A model generated the notes under the pieces. That model had not been told where the DNA came from, did no database searches, and saw only the letters and a list, made by a program, of their open reading frames with translations. The translations under genes were made by a program, and so were the position numbers. This document shows, in pieces, positions 53,562 through 60,864 of a DNA stretch of 64,000 bases. Every line of letters starts with the position of its first letter. Within the stretch, counting starts at the first letter, position 1. Source of the DNA: CBDCVD01 sp965224015 (GTDB lineage Bacteria > Pseudomonadota > Alphaproteobacteria > Rhizobiales > CBDCVD01); NCBI GenBank assembly GCA_965224015.1, contig OZ245032.1, positions 2,108,001 to 2,172,000 of the forward strand. The letters are read 5' to 3'.

Positions 53562-53840
53562 CCTAAGTGTGAACTTTCAATAGGTTGTTCTCAGGGTGGC
53601 AGGTCTGAAGTCAGGGTTATTGCGGCCATTGCCGCTAGGAAGGCCATATCGGGTCATTCATCTGATCATTGCTTTTTTTCGATTTCTCCCGCGCTGTCAA
53701 GGGTTTAAAAACCGCTGAAAGCGGCGCGTGAGCAGCCCTTGACAGCGCGGGAGAAATCGAACACCTCTAATGATCAGACGAATGGCCACCTGCACCCGAT
53801 GCATTTACCAGGGACAATCTGTTGAAATTACACATCTAAG
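53562..53840 (+). repeat. R2 dispersed hairpin repeat, copy d
   Basis: The best-preserved copy. Arms CGATTTCTCCCGCGCTGTC and GACAGCGCGGGAGAAATCG are perfect complements, enclosing a smaller stem made of CCGCTGAAAGCGG. It lies in the 780-base gap between the SH3 protein and the transaminase; the remainder of that gap shows no gene. Confidence 0.88.
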
Positions 53841-53920
53841 ACGACGTTTTTCAACCTGGGGACGCAACAGTCAAACCCAAAGCCCCTGGTATGTGTCCAT
53901 CAAAAAAGAAAGAGACCCCT

Positions 53921-54775
53921 ATGGATCGGATTGTCTATGTCAACGGCGACTATGTGCCGGAACATGAAGCCACGATATCCATCTTTGATCGAGGCTTTTT
54001 ATTTGCGGATGCGGTCTATGAAGTTGCATCCGTGCTGGAGGGAAAACTCATCGACAACCCTGCCCACCTTGCGCGTCTGTCCCGCTCTCTTGCTGAACTG
54101 GATATGCCTGCACCTGCAGACAACGACACCATCACAGCTATTCAGCGGCAGGTGGTGGCGCGCAATCAACTCGTCGAAGGCCTTGTCTATTTGCAGGTCT
54201 CACGGGGGGCGGCGGATCGCGACTTTGCCTATCCGGAAAACCCGAAACCTTCCCTCGTGATGTTTACGCAAAAGAAAAATCTGGTGCATCGAGAGGCGGC
54301 GACCCGGGGCATCTCGGTCATTACGCTTCCCGATATACGCTGGCAGCGCCGTGATATTAAAACGGTGGGCCTTTTGCCCGCCTCCATGGCCAAACAGGCC
54401 GCAGCCAAGGCCGGCGCCGATGACGCCTGGTTTGTCGAGGACGGTTTTGTTACGGAAGGCAGCTCCAACAATGCCTATATTGTCACCGAGGACGGTACTA
54501 TCGTGACGCGCGGGCTCAGCCACAAGATTCTTGCCGGTATCACCCGCCGCGCGGTCTTGCGACTCACCGAAGAGGCGAATTTGACCATTGAGGAGCGCGC
54601 CTTTACTGTCGCGGAGGCTTATGAAGCGGCGGAGGCGTTTATTACCAGCGCCTCGACCTTTGTTATGCCCGTTGTGAAAATCGATCAACACACCCTTAGC
54701 AACGGCGCTCCCGGCCCTGTCGCCAGGCGTCTACGCGCTCTTTATATTGATATGGCTCGTGCTGAGGCAACTTAG
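53921..54775 (+). CDS. D-amino-acid transaminase (class IV aminotransferase)
   Basis: A 284-residue PLP enzyme of fold type IV. FDRGFLFADAVYEVASVLEG at the N terminus, the PLP Lys in DIKTVGLLPA, and EGSSNNAYIV plus ITSASTFVMPV (cofactor phosphate and substrate side) fit D-alanine aminotransferase rather than the branched-chain enzyme. It interconverts D-amino acids and keto acids, feeding D-Ala and D-Glu pools for the cell wall. ATG 53921 has AAGAGA upstream. Confidence 0.88.
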   Translation: MDRIVYVNGDYVPEHEATISIFDRGFLFADAVYEVASVLEGKLIDNPAHLARLSRSLAELDMPAPADNDTITAIQRQVVARNQLVEGLVYLQVSRGAADRDFAYPENPKPSLVMFTQKKNLVHREAATRGISVITLPDIRWQRRDIKTVGLLPASMAKQAAAKAGADDAWFVEDGFVTEGSSNNAYIVTEDGTIVTRGLSHKILAGITRRAVLRLTEEANLTIEERAFTVAEAYEAAEAFITSASTFVMPVVKIDQHTLSNGAPGPVARRLRALYIDMARAEAT

Positions 54776-54796
54776 GGGGGTATGGGGTAGTGGTCC

Positions 54797-54823
54797 GGCC
54801 AGGCCGTCAATGGAGGTTTCCAG
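54797..54823. repeat. R6 27-bp motif, copy 2
   Basis: GGCCAGGCCGTCAATGGAGG followed by TTTCCAG, 31 bases before the single parS site. Confidence 0.6.
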
Positions 54824-54854
54824 CGCATCGATTTTGATGCGCTTTGCGGTACAA

Positions 54855-54870
54855 TGTTTCACGTGAAACA
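54855..54870. promoter_or_regulatory. parS site (single, upstream of purA)
   Basis: TGTTTCACGTGAAACA, a perfect 16-bp palindrome identical to the ParB-binding consensus. It lies 139 bases before purA. Confidence 0.88.
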
Positions 54871-54890
54871 TTCGGGCTTGTCTACGGGCT

Positions 54891-54917
54891 GGCCAGGTCG
54901 TCAATGGAGGTTTCCAG
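54891..54917. repeat. R6 27-bp motif, copy 3
   Basis: GGCCAGGTCGTCAATGGAGG followed by TTTCCAG, 20 bases after the single parS site. Confidence 0.6.
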
Positions 54918-55009
54918 ATAGTCTTCTATCAATCAGCGAAACCCTCCGGCCGGTAGATCAACAAGACCATAACAATGCGGACCATAGGATGAAAAGGCGG
55001 ACAGGATAG

Positions 55010-56302
55010 ATGGGAAATGTCGCGGTTGTAGGCTCCCAGTGGGGCGATGAAGGCAAGGGCAAGATCGTTGACTGGTTAAGCCAGAGAGCCGACGTGATCG
55101 TGCGCTTTCAGGGCGGTCACAACGCCGGGCACACGCTGGTTATCGACGGCACAACATTCAAATTGTCGTTGCTCCCCTCCGGCGTTGTGCGCCCGGGCAA
55201 GGTGGCGGTTATCGGCAGTGGCGTGGTTATTGATCCAAAGGCCCTGCTTGAGGAGATTGATCAGATCGGCCGACAGGGTGTGGCCATAACGCCGGAAAAT
55301 CTGAAAATTGCCCAGACGGCGCCGCTGATCCTGCCTTTGCATCAGGAACTGGACGCCATTCGTGAAAAAGCCGCCGGCGTGATGCGTATCGGGACCACAA
55401 AACGGGGCATCGGCCCGGCCTACGAGGACAAGGTCGGACGGCGCGCCATCCGCATGATCGATCTCGCCGATCTGTCGGCATTACCGGACAAGATTGACCG
55501 CCTGTTGGCCCACCACACACCTTTGCGTCGCGGCCTTGGGCACGAGGCCCCGGACGCCGCGGCGATCTTTAACAGCCTGGCAGCCATGGCCCCACGCCTG
55601 TTGCCCTTTATGGATATCGTCTGGCGCAGCCTTGCCAGGGCGCAGGATGCCGGTAAGCGGATCCTGTATGAAGGCGCGCAAGGGGCGCTTCTGGACATCG
55701 ATCACGGGACCTATCCGTTTGTTACCTCGTCCAACACCGGGGGAGGACAGGCCGCAACAGGTTCCGGCGTTGGCCCCCATATGATCAATTATGTGCTCGG
55801 CATCACCAAGGCCTATACCACAAGAGTCGGCGCCGGACCGATGCCCACGGAACTGCACGACAATGACGGCAAAACCCTGGGCGAGCGAGGCAACGAATTC
55901 GGTACGGTGACCGGTCGCCAACGCCGGTGCGGCTGGTTCGACGCGGTTCTTGTGCGGCAAACAATCAAAACAAGCGGTATCAATGGTATCGCCCTGACCA
56001 AACTTGATGTTCTTGATGGTTTTGATGAAATCAGGATATGCATCGCCTATGAACGCGATGGCAAGTGCCTTGACCATCTGCCCGCGTTGCCCTCGGCGCA
56101 GGCACAGGTCGCGCCGGTTTACGAGACCCTGGAAGGTTGGAACGAAACCACCTTCGCGGCCCGTAGCTGGAAAGAATTGCCCGCGCAGGCCATTAAATAC
56201 GTGCGGCGTATCGAGGAACTCATTGGTTGTTCGGTGGCGCTGTTGTCTACAAGCCCGGAGCGCGAGGATACCATCCTAGTGCACGACCCTTACAAGGAGT
56301 GA
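55010..56302 (+). CDS. purA: adenylosuccinate synthetase
   Basis: A 430-residue GTP-dependent enzyme that joins IMP and aspartate in AMP synthesis. The P-loop-like start GSQWGDEGKGKIVDWLS with catalytic Asp, the following GGHNAGHTLV with catalytic His, GTTKRGIGPAYEDKVGRR, EGAQGALLDIDHGTYPFVTS and GPMPTEL are all present. The length is normal. It is bracketed by ParB-binding parS sites, one upstream and eight downstream. Confidence 0.97.
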   Translation: MGNVAVVGSQWGDEGKGKIVDWLSQRADVIVRFQGGHNAGHTLVIDGTTFKLSLLPSGVVRPGKVAVIGSGVVIDPKALLEEIDQIGRQGVAITPENLKIAQTAPLILPLHQELDAIREKAAGVMRIGTTKRGIGPAYEDKVGRRAIRMIDLADLSALPDKIDRLLAHHTPLRRGLGHEAPDAAAIFNSLAAMAPRLLPFMDIVWRSLARAQDAGKRILYEGAQGALLDIDHGTYPFVTSSNTGGGQAATGSGVGPHMINYVLGITKAYTTRVGAGPMPTELHDNDGKTLGERGNEFGTVTGRQRRCGWFDAVLVRQTIKTSGINGIALTKLDVLDGFDEIRICIAYERDGKCLDHLPALPSAQAQVAPVYETLEGWNETTFAARSWKELPAQAIKYVRRIEELIGCSVALLSTSPEREDTILVHDPYKE

Positions 56303-56304
56303 TG

Positions 56305-56319
56305 CCAGCCCATGGCTGG
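56305..56319. terminator. short stem-loop after purA
   Basis: CCAGCC and GGCTGG face each other around CAT, directly after the stop codon. There is no T-run, so terminator function is uncertain. Confidence 0.35.
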
Positions 56320-56354
56320 AAGAGGGAGCGGGTAGGGTGATGCCTGCGAATAGA

Positions 56355-56746
56355 GAGGCTCGGCTCTTTGATTAAGAAATAGAAATGTTTCACGTGAAAC
56401 ATTGAGGCTCGGCTCTTTGATTAAAAAACAGAAATGTTTCACGTGAAACATTGAGGCTCGGCTCTTTGATTAAAAAACAGAAATGTTTCACGTGAAACAT
56501 TGAGGCTCGGCTCTTTGATTAAAAAACAGAAATGTTTCACGTGAAACATTGAGGCTCGGCTCTTTGATTAAAAAACAGAAATGTTTCACGTGAAACATTG
56601 AGGCTCGGCTCTTTGATTAAAAAACAGAAATGTTTCACGTGAAACATTGAGGCTCGGTTCTTTGATTAAAAAACAGAAATGTTTCACGTGAAACATTGAA
56701 GCCCGGCTCTTTGATTAAAAAATAGAAATGTTTCACGTGAAACATT
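56355..56746. repeat. eight-unit 49-bp tandem array, each unit carrying a perfect parS site
   Basis: Eight head-to-tail units of exactly 49 bp. Each contains TGTTTCACGTGAAACA, beginning at 56386, 56435, 56484, 56533, 56582, 56631, 56680 and 56729. The spacer starts GAGGCTCGGCTCTTTGATTA. Units 2 to 6 are identical, while units 1, 7 and 8 carry a few changes, all outside the parS core. The core is the ParB/Noc-type centromere site that ParB loads on to begin chromosome segregation. No parA or parB gene lies in the window. Confidence 0.9.
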
Positions 56747-56761
56747 ATAGACTATAGACCC

Positions 56762-56815
56762 ATACCAAGGGCCCTTGGCAAAGGCGCATGGATCAGCGTC
56801 AAAATGGTGTGTTAT
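56762..56815 (-). repeat. R1 short form (54 bp), copy 2
   Basis: It has the same truncated form as 41925-41978: ATACCAAGG at one end, GCGTCAAA inside, and GGTGTGTTAT at the other. It runs directly into a full R1 in the opposite orientation. Confidence 0.75.
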
Positions 56816-56916
56816 ACCAGCGGTATTGGCTTTATAGACACGCCGACTGGCGTACTGCCTTGATAACATAACTCTTTGACGCTAATCCATGAGTCATTGT
56901 TAAGGACCCTTGGTAT
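56814..56916 (+). repeat. R1 dispersed repeat, full copy 9
   Basis: A 103-bp copy between the parS array and the desulfhydrase-like gene. Confidence 0.9.
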
Positions 56917-56946
56917 TATCACGCCAATGTCGCTGGCATAACCGCG

Positions 56947-57987
56947 TCATTGCAAAGCCCGCTCGATGTCTCTCTGGTAGGCAAATATTCCTGGTGTTCC
57001 GCCCGTGTGAACAAAAACGCACGCACCTTGACTTGGCGCTTCCCGCGCTCTGGCAATAAATCCGGCCATGGCCTTGGCCGTGTACGTGGGATCCAGCATC
57101 AGGCTCTCACATTGCGCCCCGCGCACCAGAGCCTCGGCGCCGGCCGCATTCATGAGACCATAGCCCGGGGGCAAAAAACGATCATCGGTGATAATGTCAG
57201 CCTCGGATACAGGTGATGCCACTCCAAGCAACGCCGCAACCCCATCGCAGCGGTCCCGAATGCGTGGTGCCTGCAAACCCGCCTCGCGACGCACGCAAAT
57301 GCCGGTAACCCTGATAGCGCTGCCAAGAGCCCGCAGGCCAAAAATTAACCCCGCGTGGGTGTTGCCACTTCCCGAGGCCACAACAATTTCCCCCACGTGA
57401 AGCGCCTTATCCTCAAACTGGGTAAGCAGTTCTTGCGCCGCCACCACATACCCCAGCGCCCCAAGCGGCGGATGACCCGGCGCCAAGGGTATAATATAGG
57501 GCCGGCGCCCCTTTTGTTGCAGCTCTTTGGCAAGGACCCTCAGGGCACCGTCGGCGCCATCCTCGTCCTCGCCATGCGGGTAAGCGTGCAACGTCGCCCC
57601 AAGCAGCCTGTCAATGAGTACATTGCCCGATGAGCGATAGGCCTCGTCGGATTTGGCCACCCGTTCCTCCAACTGGATATGACAGTCCATGCCCAACTTG
57701 CGTGCTGCGGCGGCGGCAAGGCGCACAAAATTGGACTGCACCGCACCGGTTATCAAAACCGTGTCCGCTTTTTCCGCCACAGCCTGGCCAAGATAGAACT
57801 CCAGTTGCCGAACCTTGTTGCCACCAAAGGCAAGCGGGGTACAGTCGTCGCGTTTGACAAACAGGTCTTTGCGGCCAATATCGCGCCCCAGGTTAGGCAT
57901 TGGCTGCAAGGGCGTCTGCCCTTCAAGCAGGCGCGAGCGGGGTAACCGGGATAGGGACCCAAGGGCCGAGGGAAACAGCGATTCCAT
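56947..57987 (-). CDS. PLP-dependent D-cysteine desulfhydrase / ACC deaminase-family protein
   Basis: A 346-residue fold-type-II PLP enzyme. The PLP Lys is in FGGNKVRQLEFYLGQA (about 57). GAVQSNFVRLAAAAARKLGM follows, and ASGSGNTHAGL is the phosphate-binding Gly-rich loop. The text FVKRDDCTPLAFGGNK fits D-cysteine desulfhydrase (DcyD) at least as well as ACC deaminase. The tail VFVHTGGTPGIFAY is also typical. It is 13 bases downstream of a TauE/SafE permease, so sulfur metabolism is a plausible shared theme. Confidence 0.85.
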   Translation of the reverse strand: MESLFPSALGSLSRLPRSRLLEGQTPLQPMPNLGRDIGRKDLFVKRDDCTPLAFGGNKVRQLEFYLGQAVAEKADTVLITGAVQSNFVRLAAAAARKLGMDCHIQLEERVAKSDEAYRSSGNVLIDRLLGATLHAYPHGEDEDGADGALRVLAKELQQKGRRPYIIPLAPGHPPLGALGYVVAAQELLTQFEDKALHVGEIVVASGSGNTHAGLIFGLRALGSAIRVTGICVRREAGLQAPRIRDRCDGVAALLGVASPVSEADIITDDRFLPPGYGLMNAAGAEALVRGAQCESLMLDPTYTAKAMAGFIARAREAPSQGACVFVHTGGTPGIFAYQRDIERALQ

Positions 57988-58000
57988 AAAACAGCTCCTG

Positions 58001-58753
58001 CTACAAAAGCGTCACCAATAGGCTCAATGCCGTCGCAAGCAAAACCGCCAACAGCAGCAAGCGAAATACAATCTCGCTTATATATCGAACTAACAGCCTA
58101 CCGGCAAAAATTCCGACAATCGTCGCCGGGGCCAGCTGCGCGCCAAGCCTCCAGGTTGCCGGGGTAAACTCGGCGAACACCAGCTGCAAAGCCAGAGTCA
58201 CGCTATAGGAGAATACAAACAAAACCAGGATGGTTGCACGGATGACGGATTTGTCATATCCGCGGATTGACATCCAGGCGGCGGGGATCGGCCCCGGCAT
58301 CGCAAGACTGCCCCCCATAATCCCGGACACAAGGCCGATTGCCAGCGTCTCTGCGTGGCCGCCTGTGTATTTAGGCGTATTCTTGCCGTGTCGCGCCCCC
58401 ACGCCACGGTTGCGCATCACGAACGCTGCCGTAAACAACACCGCCAGACCCGCCAGCATCTTAAGCAGCGCGATATCAACGTAGAGAAATATTGCCAATC
58501 CCAAAGGTACGCCGACCACAAGCATACCCGTCCATCCCCGCAACAGGTCCTTGTTTGCATCGCGCCACAGTGATGGTGCCAGCAGCCCGGCAATCAGCAG
58601 ATTGAGAATGATACTGATATGGATGGCATCGCCGCTGTTGAGGGCGATCAGCAGAATAGGTCCGGCGATCACCCCAAAGCCTATTCCTGTTGCCGATTGA
58701 AGAACGGAGGCACCAAACACGGCCAGGTTCAGCAACAGAAATTCGGTACCCAT
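58001..58753 (-). CDS. TauE/SafE-family (TSUP) membrane permease
   Basis: A 250-residue integral membrane protein with about seven to eight hydrophobic segments in two halves. The N-terminal GFGVIAGPILLIALN and the second-half GIMGGSLAMPGPIPAAWMSI are the repeated Gly/Pro motifs of the TSUP family, which export sulfite, sulfoacetate or related anions. It reads into the desulfhydrase-like gene with a 13-base gap, suggesting export of a sulfur product. Confidence 0.85.
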   Translation of the reverse strand: MGTEFLLLNLAVFGASVLQSATGIGFGVIAGPILLIALNSGDAIHISIILNLLIAGLLAPSLWRDANKDLLRGWTGMLVVGVPLGLAIFLYVDIALLKMLAGLAVLFTAAFVMRNRGVGARHGKNTPKYTGGHAETLAIGLVSGIMGGSLAMPGPIPAAWMSIRGYDKSVIRATILVLFVFSYSVTLALQLVFAEFTPATWRLGAQLAPATIVGIFAGRLLVRYISEIVFRLLLLAVLLATALSLLVTLL

Positions 58754-58891
58754 GGCGTTTCTTTTCTTTTAGATCAGCATGACCTGCGCAGCGGTCACAT
58801 CAATCTGTCACGCCGCGCCAATAAAACCAATAGGCAAATATAAAATATAAAAGTCCCCGCAGATTAAAGCTTTTTCTGTCTCAAACACGAA

Positions 58892-58914
58892 AAGAGGGCG
58901 CCAGGCGCCCTCTC
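58892..58914 (-). terminator. rho-independent terminator after flp pilin 1
   Basis: On the minus strand AGAGGGCGCC-T-GGCGCCCTCT is followed by TTTTC, a strong stem with a short T-run, 46 bases past the pilin stop. A second stem, GCCGCTGGCACAGCGGC, lies between. Confidence 0.7.
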
Positions 58915-58959
58915 GGTGTGGAGCCGCTGTGCCAGCGGCCCCATGATTGATGCGGCGAA

Positions 58960-59124
58960 CTAGCGCAGCGCCGTAGCCACATTCATGAAAGTTTGTGACA
59001 GTCTGCCTCCCAAAAAGGTAAGGGCTCCAATAATGACAACCGAAACAAGCGAAGCAATAAGCCCATACTCAATAGCGGTTGCACCGGATTCATCCTTTAC
59101 ATAACGGCTAACAAGATTTTTCAT
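58960..59124 (-). CDS. Flp/Fap-type pilin 1
   Basis: A 54-residue major pilin of the Tad system. A short positive leader (MKNLVSRYVKDESG) is followed by the Flp motif ATAIEYGLIASLVSVVIIGA. The prepilin peptidase cuts after Gly, leaving the conserved Glu at +5. GGAG precedes the ATG. It is the most divergent of the four paralogues here (C terminus QTFMNVATALR). No tad assembly genes are in the window. Confidence 0.92.
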   Translation of the reverse strand: MKNLVSRYVKDESGATAIEYGLIASLVSVVIIGALTFLGGRLSQTFMNVATALR

Positions 59125-59499
59125 GCTGTTACTCCTGATAACATTGTGATCTTGAGGGTTCTGAACTGACGATCCTGGAGAGGGGCCAGCAGTACACCTA
59201 TTGATAGATATAAGCCGTATATGCACTATTAAGTTGATATTATGAAATAGGTATCGCACCGGTACTATCGTACCCGTGTGCTGGCGACGTTTGTGTCGAC
59301 TGTTCCAATAACGCGATTATCACGTTGTTTTTATTGATCTTTATTTGTACGAATCGATGCCTATCAGATTCGCCGTTTGTTTACCAACGCGTCATTCGGT
59401 TCTACCCTTTTTATGTTTTGTTGAAATGCACTGTTGCCGGGCAGGCTCTCAAGCCCCCAATTCAGGGAGCTTTGAAAGCGTGCGCGTTGTCGTTTCTTA

Positions 59500-59664
59500 T
59501 TATTGCAGGGCGGTACTAACCTGCTCAAACGTGCTATTCAAACCATTGCCGACAAGAACCAAAACGCCAATGATAACGACGGAAATGAGAGAAGCGATAA
59601 GGCCATATTCGATGGCGGTAGCACCGGCCTCATCTTTTGCGAAACGGGTAAAGAGGTTTTTCAT
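59500..59664 (-). CDS. Flp/Fap-type pilin 2
   Basis: A 54-residue pilin, MKNLFTRFAKDEAG then ATAIEYGLIASLISVVIIGV. AGGAG precedes the ATG. The leader and hydrophobic helix match pilins 3 and 4, while the C terminus (NSTFEQVSTALQ) differs. A 375-base gap with no gene separates it from pilin 1. Confidence 0.92.
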   Translation of the reverse strand: MKNLFTRFAKDEAGATAIEYGLIASLISVVIIGVLVLVGNGLNSTFEQVSTALQ

Positions 59665-59805
59665 TTTTATTACTCCTGTTTTTGTTGTTGCCCAAATCAT
59701 AAGCCTATGATCGGGATGCAGCTAAAGGCGGCAACGCATCAATCGCCGTAATGACTGTATGGATTAAGTTGCCGCCGAGCTGTGAAGCCTATGCGCTTCA
59801 GTGTC

Positions 59806-59973
59806 TTAATTATTCAGGTGGCTGGCGATATTACTAAACGTGTTATTCAAACCATCACCGACAAACATCAAAGCGCCAATGATAGCGACGGAAATGAGAG
59901 AAGCGATAAGGCCATATTCGATGGCGGTAGCACCGGCCTCATCTTTTGCGAAACAGGTAAAGAGGTTTTTCAT
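59806..59973 (-). CDS. Flp/Fap-type pilin 3
   Basis: A 55-residue pilin. The leader has Cys instead of Arg (MKNLFTCFAKDEAG) and the helix has Ala for Val at one place. The C terminus is SNIASHLNN. The upstream region, including the ribosome site, is identical over long stretches to that of pilin 2, showing a recent duplication with a period of about 310 bp. Confidence 0.92.
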   Translation of the reverse strand: MKNLFTCFAKDEAGATAIEYGLIASLISVAIIGALMFVGDGLNNTFSNIASHLNN

Positions 59974-60118
59974 TTTTATTACTCCTGTTTTTGTTGTTGC
60001 CCAAATCATAAGCCTATGATCGGGATGCAGCTAAAGGCGGCAACGCATCAATCGCCGTAATGACTGTATGGATTAAGTTGCCGCCGAGCTGTGAAGCCTA
60101 TGCGCTTCAGTGTCTTAA

Positions 60119-60283
60119 TTATTGCAGGTAGCTGGCGATATTACTAAACGTGCTATTCAAACCATCACCGACAAACATCAAAGCGCCAATGATAACGACG
60201 GAAATGAGGGAAGCGATAAGGCCATATTCGATGGCGGTAGCACCGGCCTCATCTTTTGCGAAACGGGTAAAGAGGTTTTTCAT
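60119..60283 (-). CDS. Flp/Fap-type pilin 4
   Basis: A 54-residue pilin, MKNLFTRFAKDEAG, with the C terminus NSTFSNIASYLQ. It is first in the direction of transcription. Its downstream region is identical to that following pilin 3. The 581-base gap upstream holds a promoter-like A/T-rich stretch and the R1 cluster. Confidence 0.92.
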   Translation of the reverse strand: MKNLFTRFAKDEAGATAIEYGLIASLISVVIIGALMFVGDGLNSTFSNIASYLQ

Positions 60284-60591
60284 TTTTATTACTCCTGTTT
60301 TTGTTGTTGCCCAAATCATAGGTTTATGATTGAGATGCTCTCAAAGATAGAAATCATTTGTTTATGCACAATTAAGTTGTTATTGAAATTTGTATTTATT
60401 GCCATCCATGCGGTCCCGGCGCGGGCTTCGCAACACCCGGGCGACGTCGAGATGGCACCATCATATTGATTTTATTGGCGTTTATTTGACAAAAACTTGG
60501 CCATGCGTGTTAACGCATTGTTGACATAAGTTATAAGCGATCAAATAAAAGTGAGATTTGGTGATCACAGGACCCCTGCCGTCCTGCAATT

Positions 60592-60694
60592 ATACCAGCG
60601 GTATGGGCGTTATAGACACGCCTAATGGTGTCCTGCCTTGATAACACACTTACTTGACGCTAATGCATGAGCCCGTGGCAAGGGCCCTTGGTAT
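60592..60694 (+). repeat. R1 dispersed repeat, full copy 10
   Basis: The first of three R1 units arranged head to tail with a period of 104 bases. It has the CAAGGGCCCTTG palindrome at its right end. Confidence 0.9.
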
Positions 60695-60695
60695 A

Positions 60696-60798
60696 ATGCC
60701 AGCGGCATTGGCTTTATAGACACGCCTAATGGTGTCCTGCCTTGATAACACACTTACTTGACGCTAATGCAGGAGCCCTTGGCAAAGGCCCTTGGTAT
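60696..60798 (+). repeat. R1 dispersed repeat, full copy 11
   Basis: The second tandem unit. Its left end reads ATGCCAGCGGCAT, so both arms of the small stem have changed together relative to ATACCAGCGGTAT. Confidence 0.9.
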
Positions 60799-60799
60799 A

Positions 60800-60836
60800 A
60801 TGCCAGCGGTATTGGCTTTATAGACACGCTGTCTGG
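60800..60836 (+). repeat. R1 fragment (left 37 bp)
   Basis: The third tandem unit, broken off after GACACGCTGTCTGG. The stem reads ATGCCAGCGGTAT, a G-T intermediate between the two other forms. It ends 28 bases before the FAD oxidoreductase start. Confidence 0.85.
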
Positions 60837-60864
60837 AGCGTGTTGATCTTTTGGTCGTGTTAAC

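Noticed and set aside
56355..56746. CRISPR array
   Set aside because: The 49-bp units are repeated whole, with no unique spacers between conserved repeats, and no cas genes are present. The invariant part is the parS palindrome.
316..60836. R1 copies as insertion sequences
   Set aside because: At 103 bp they hold no transposase frame, and I could not find a consistent target-site duplication. A non-autonomous element remains possible.
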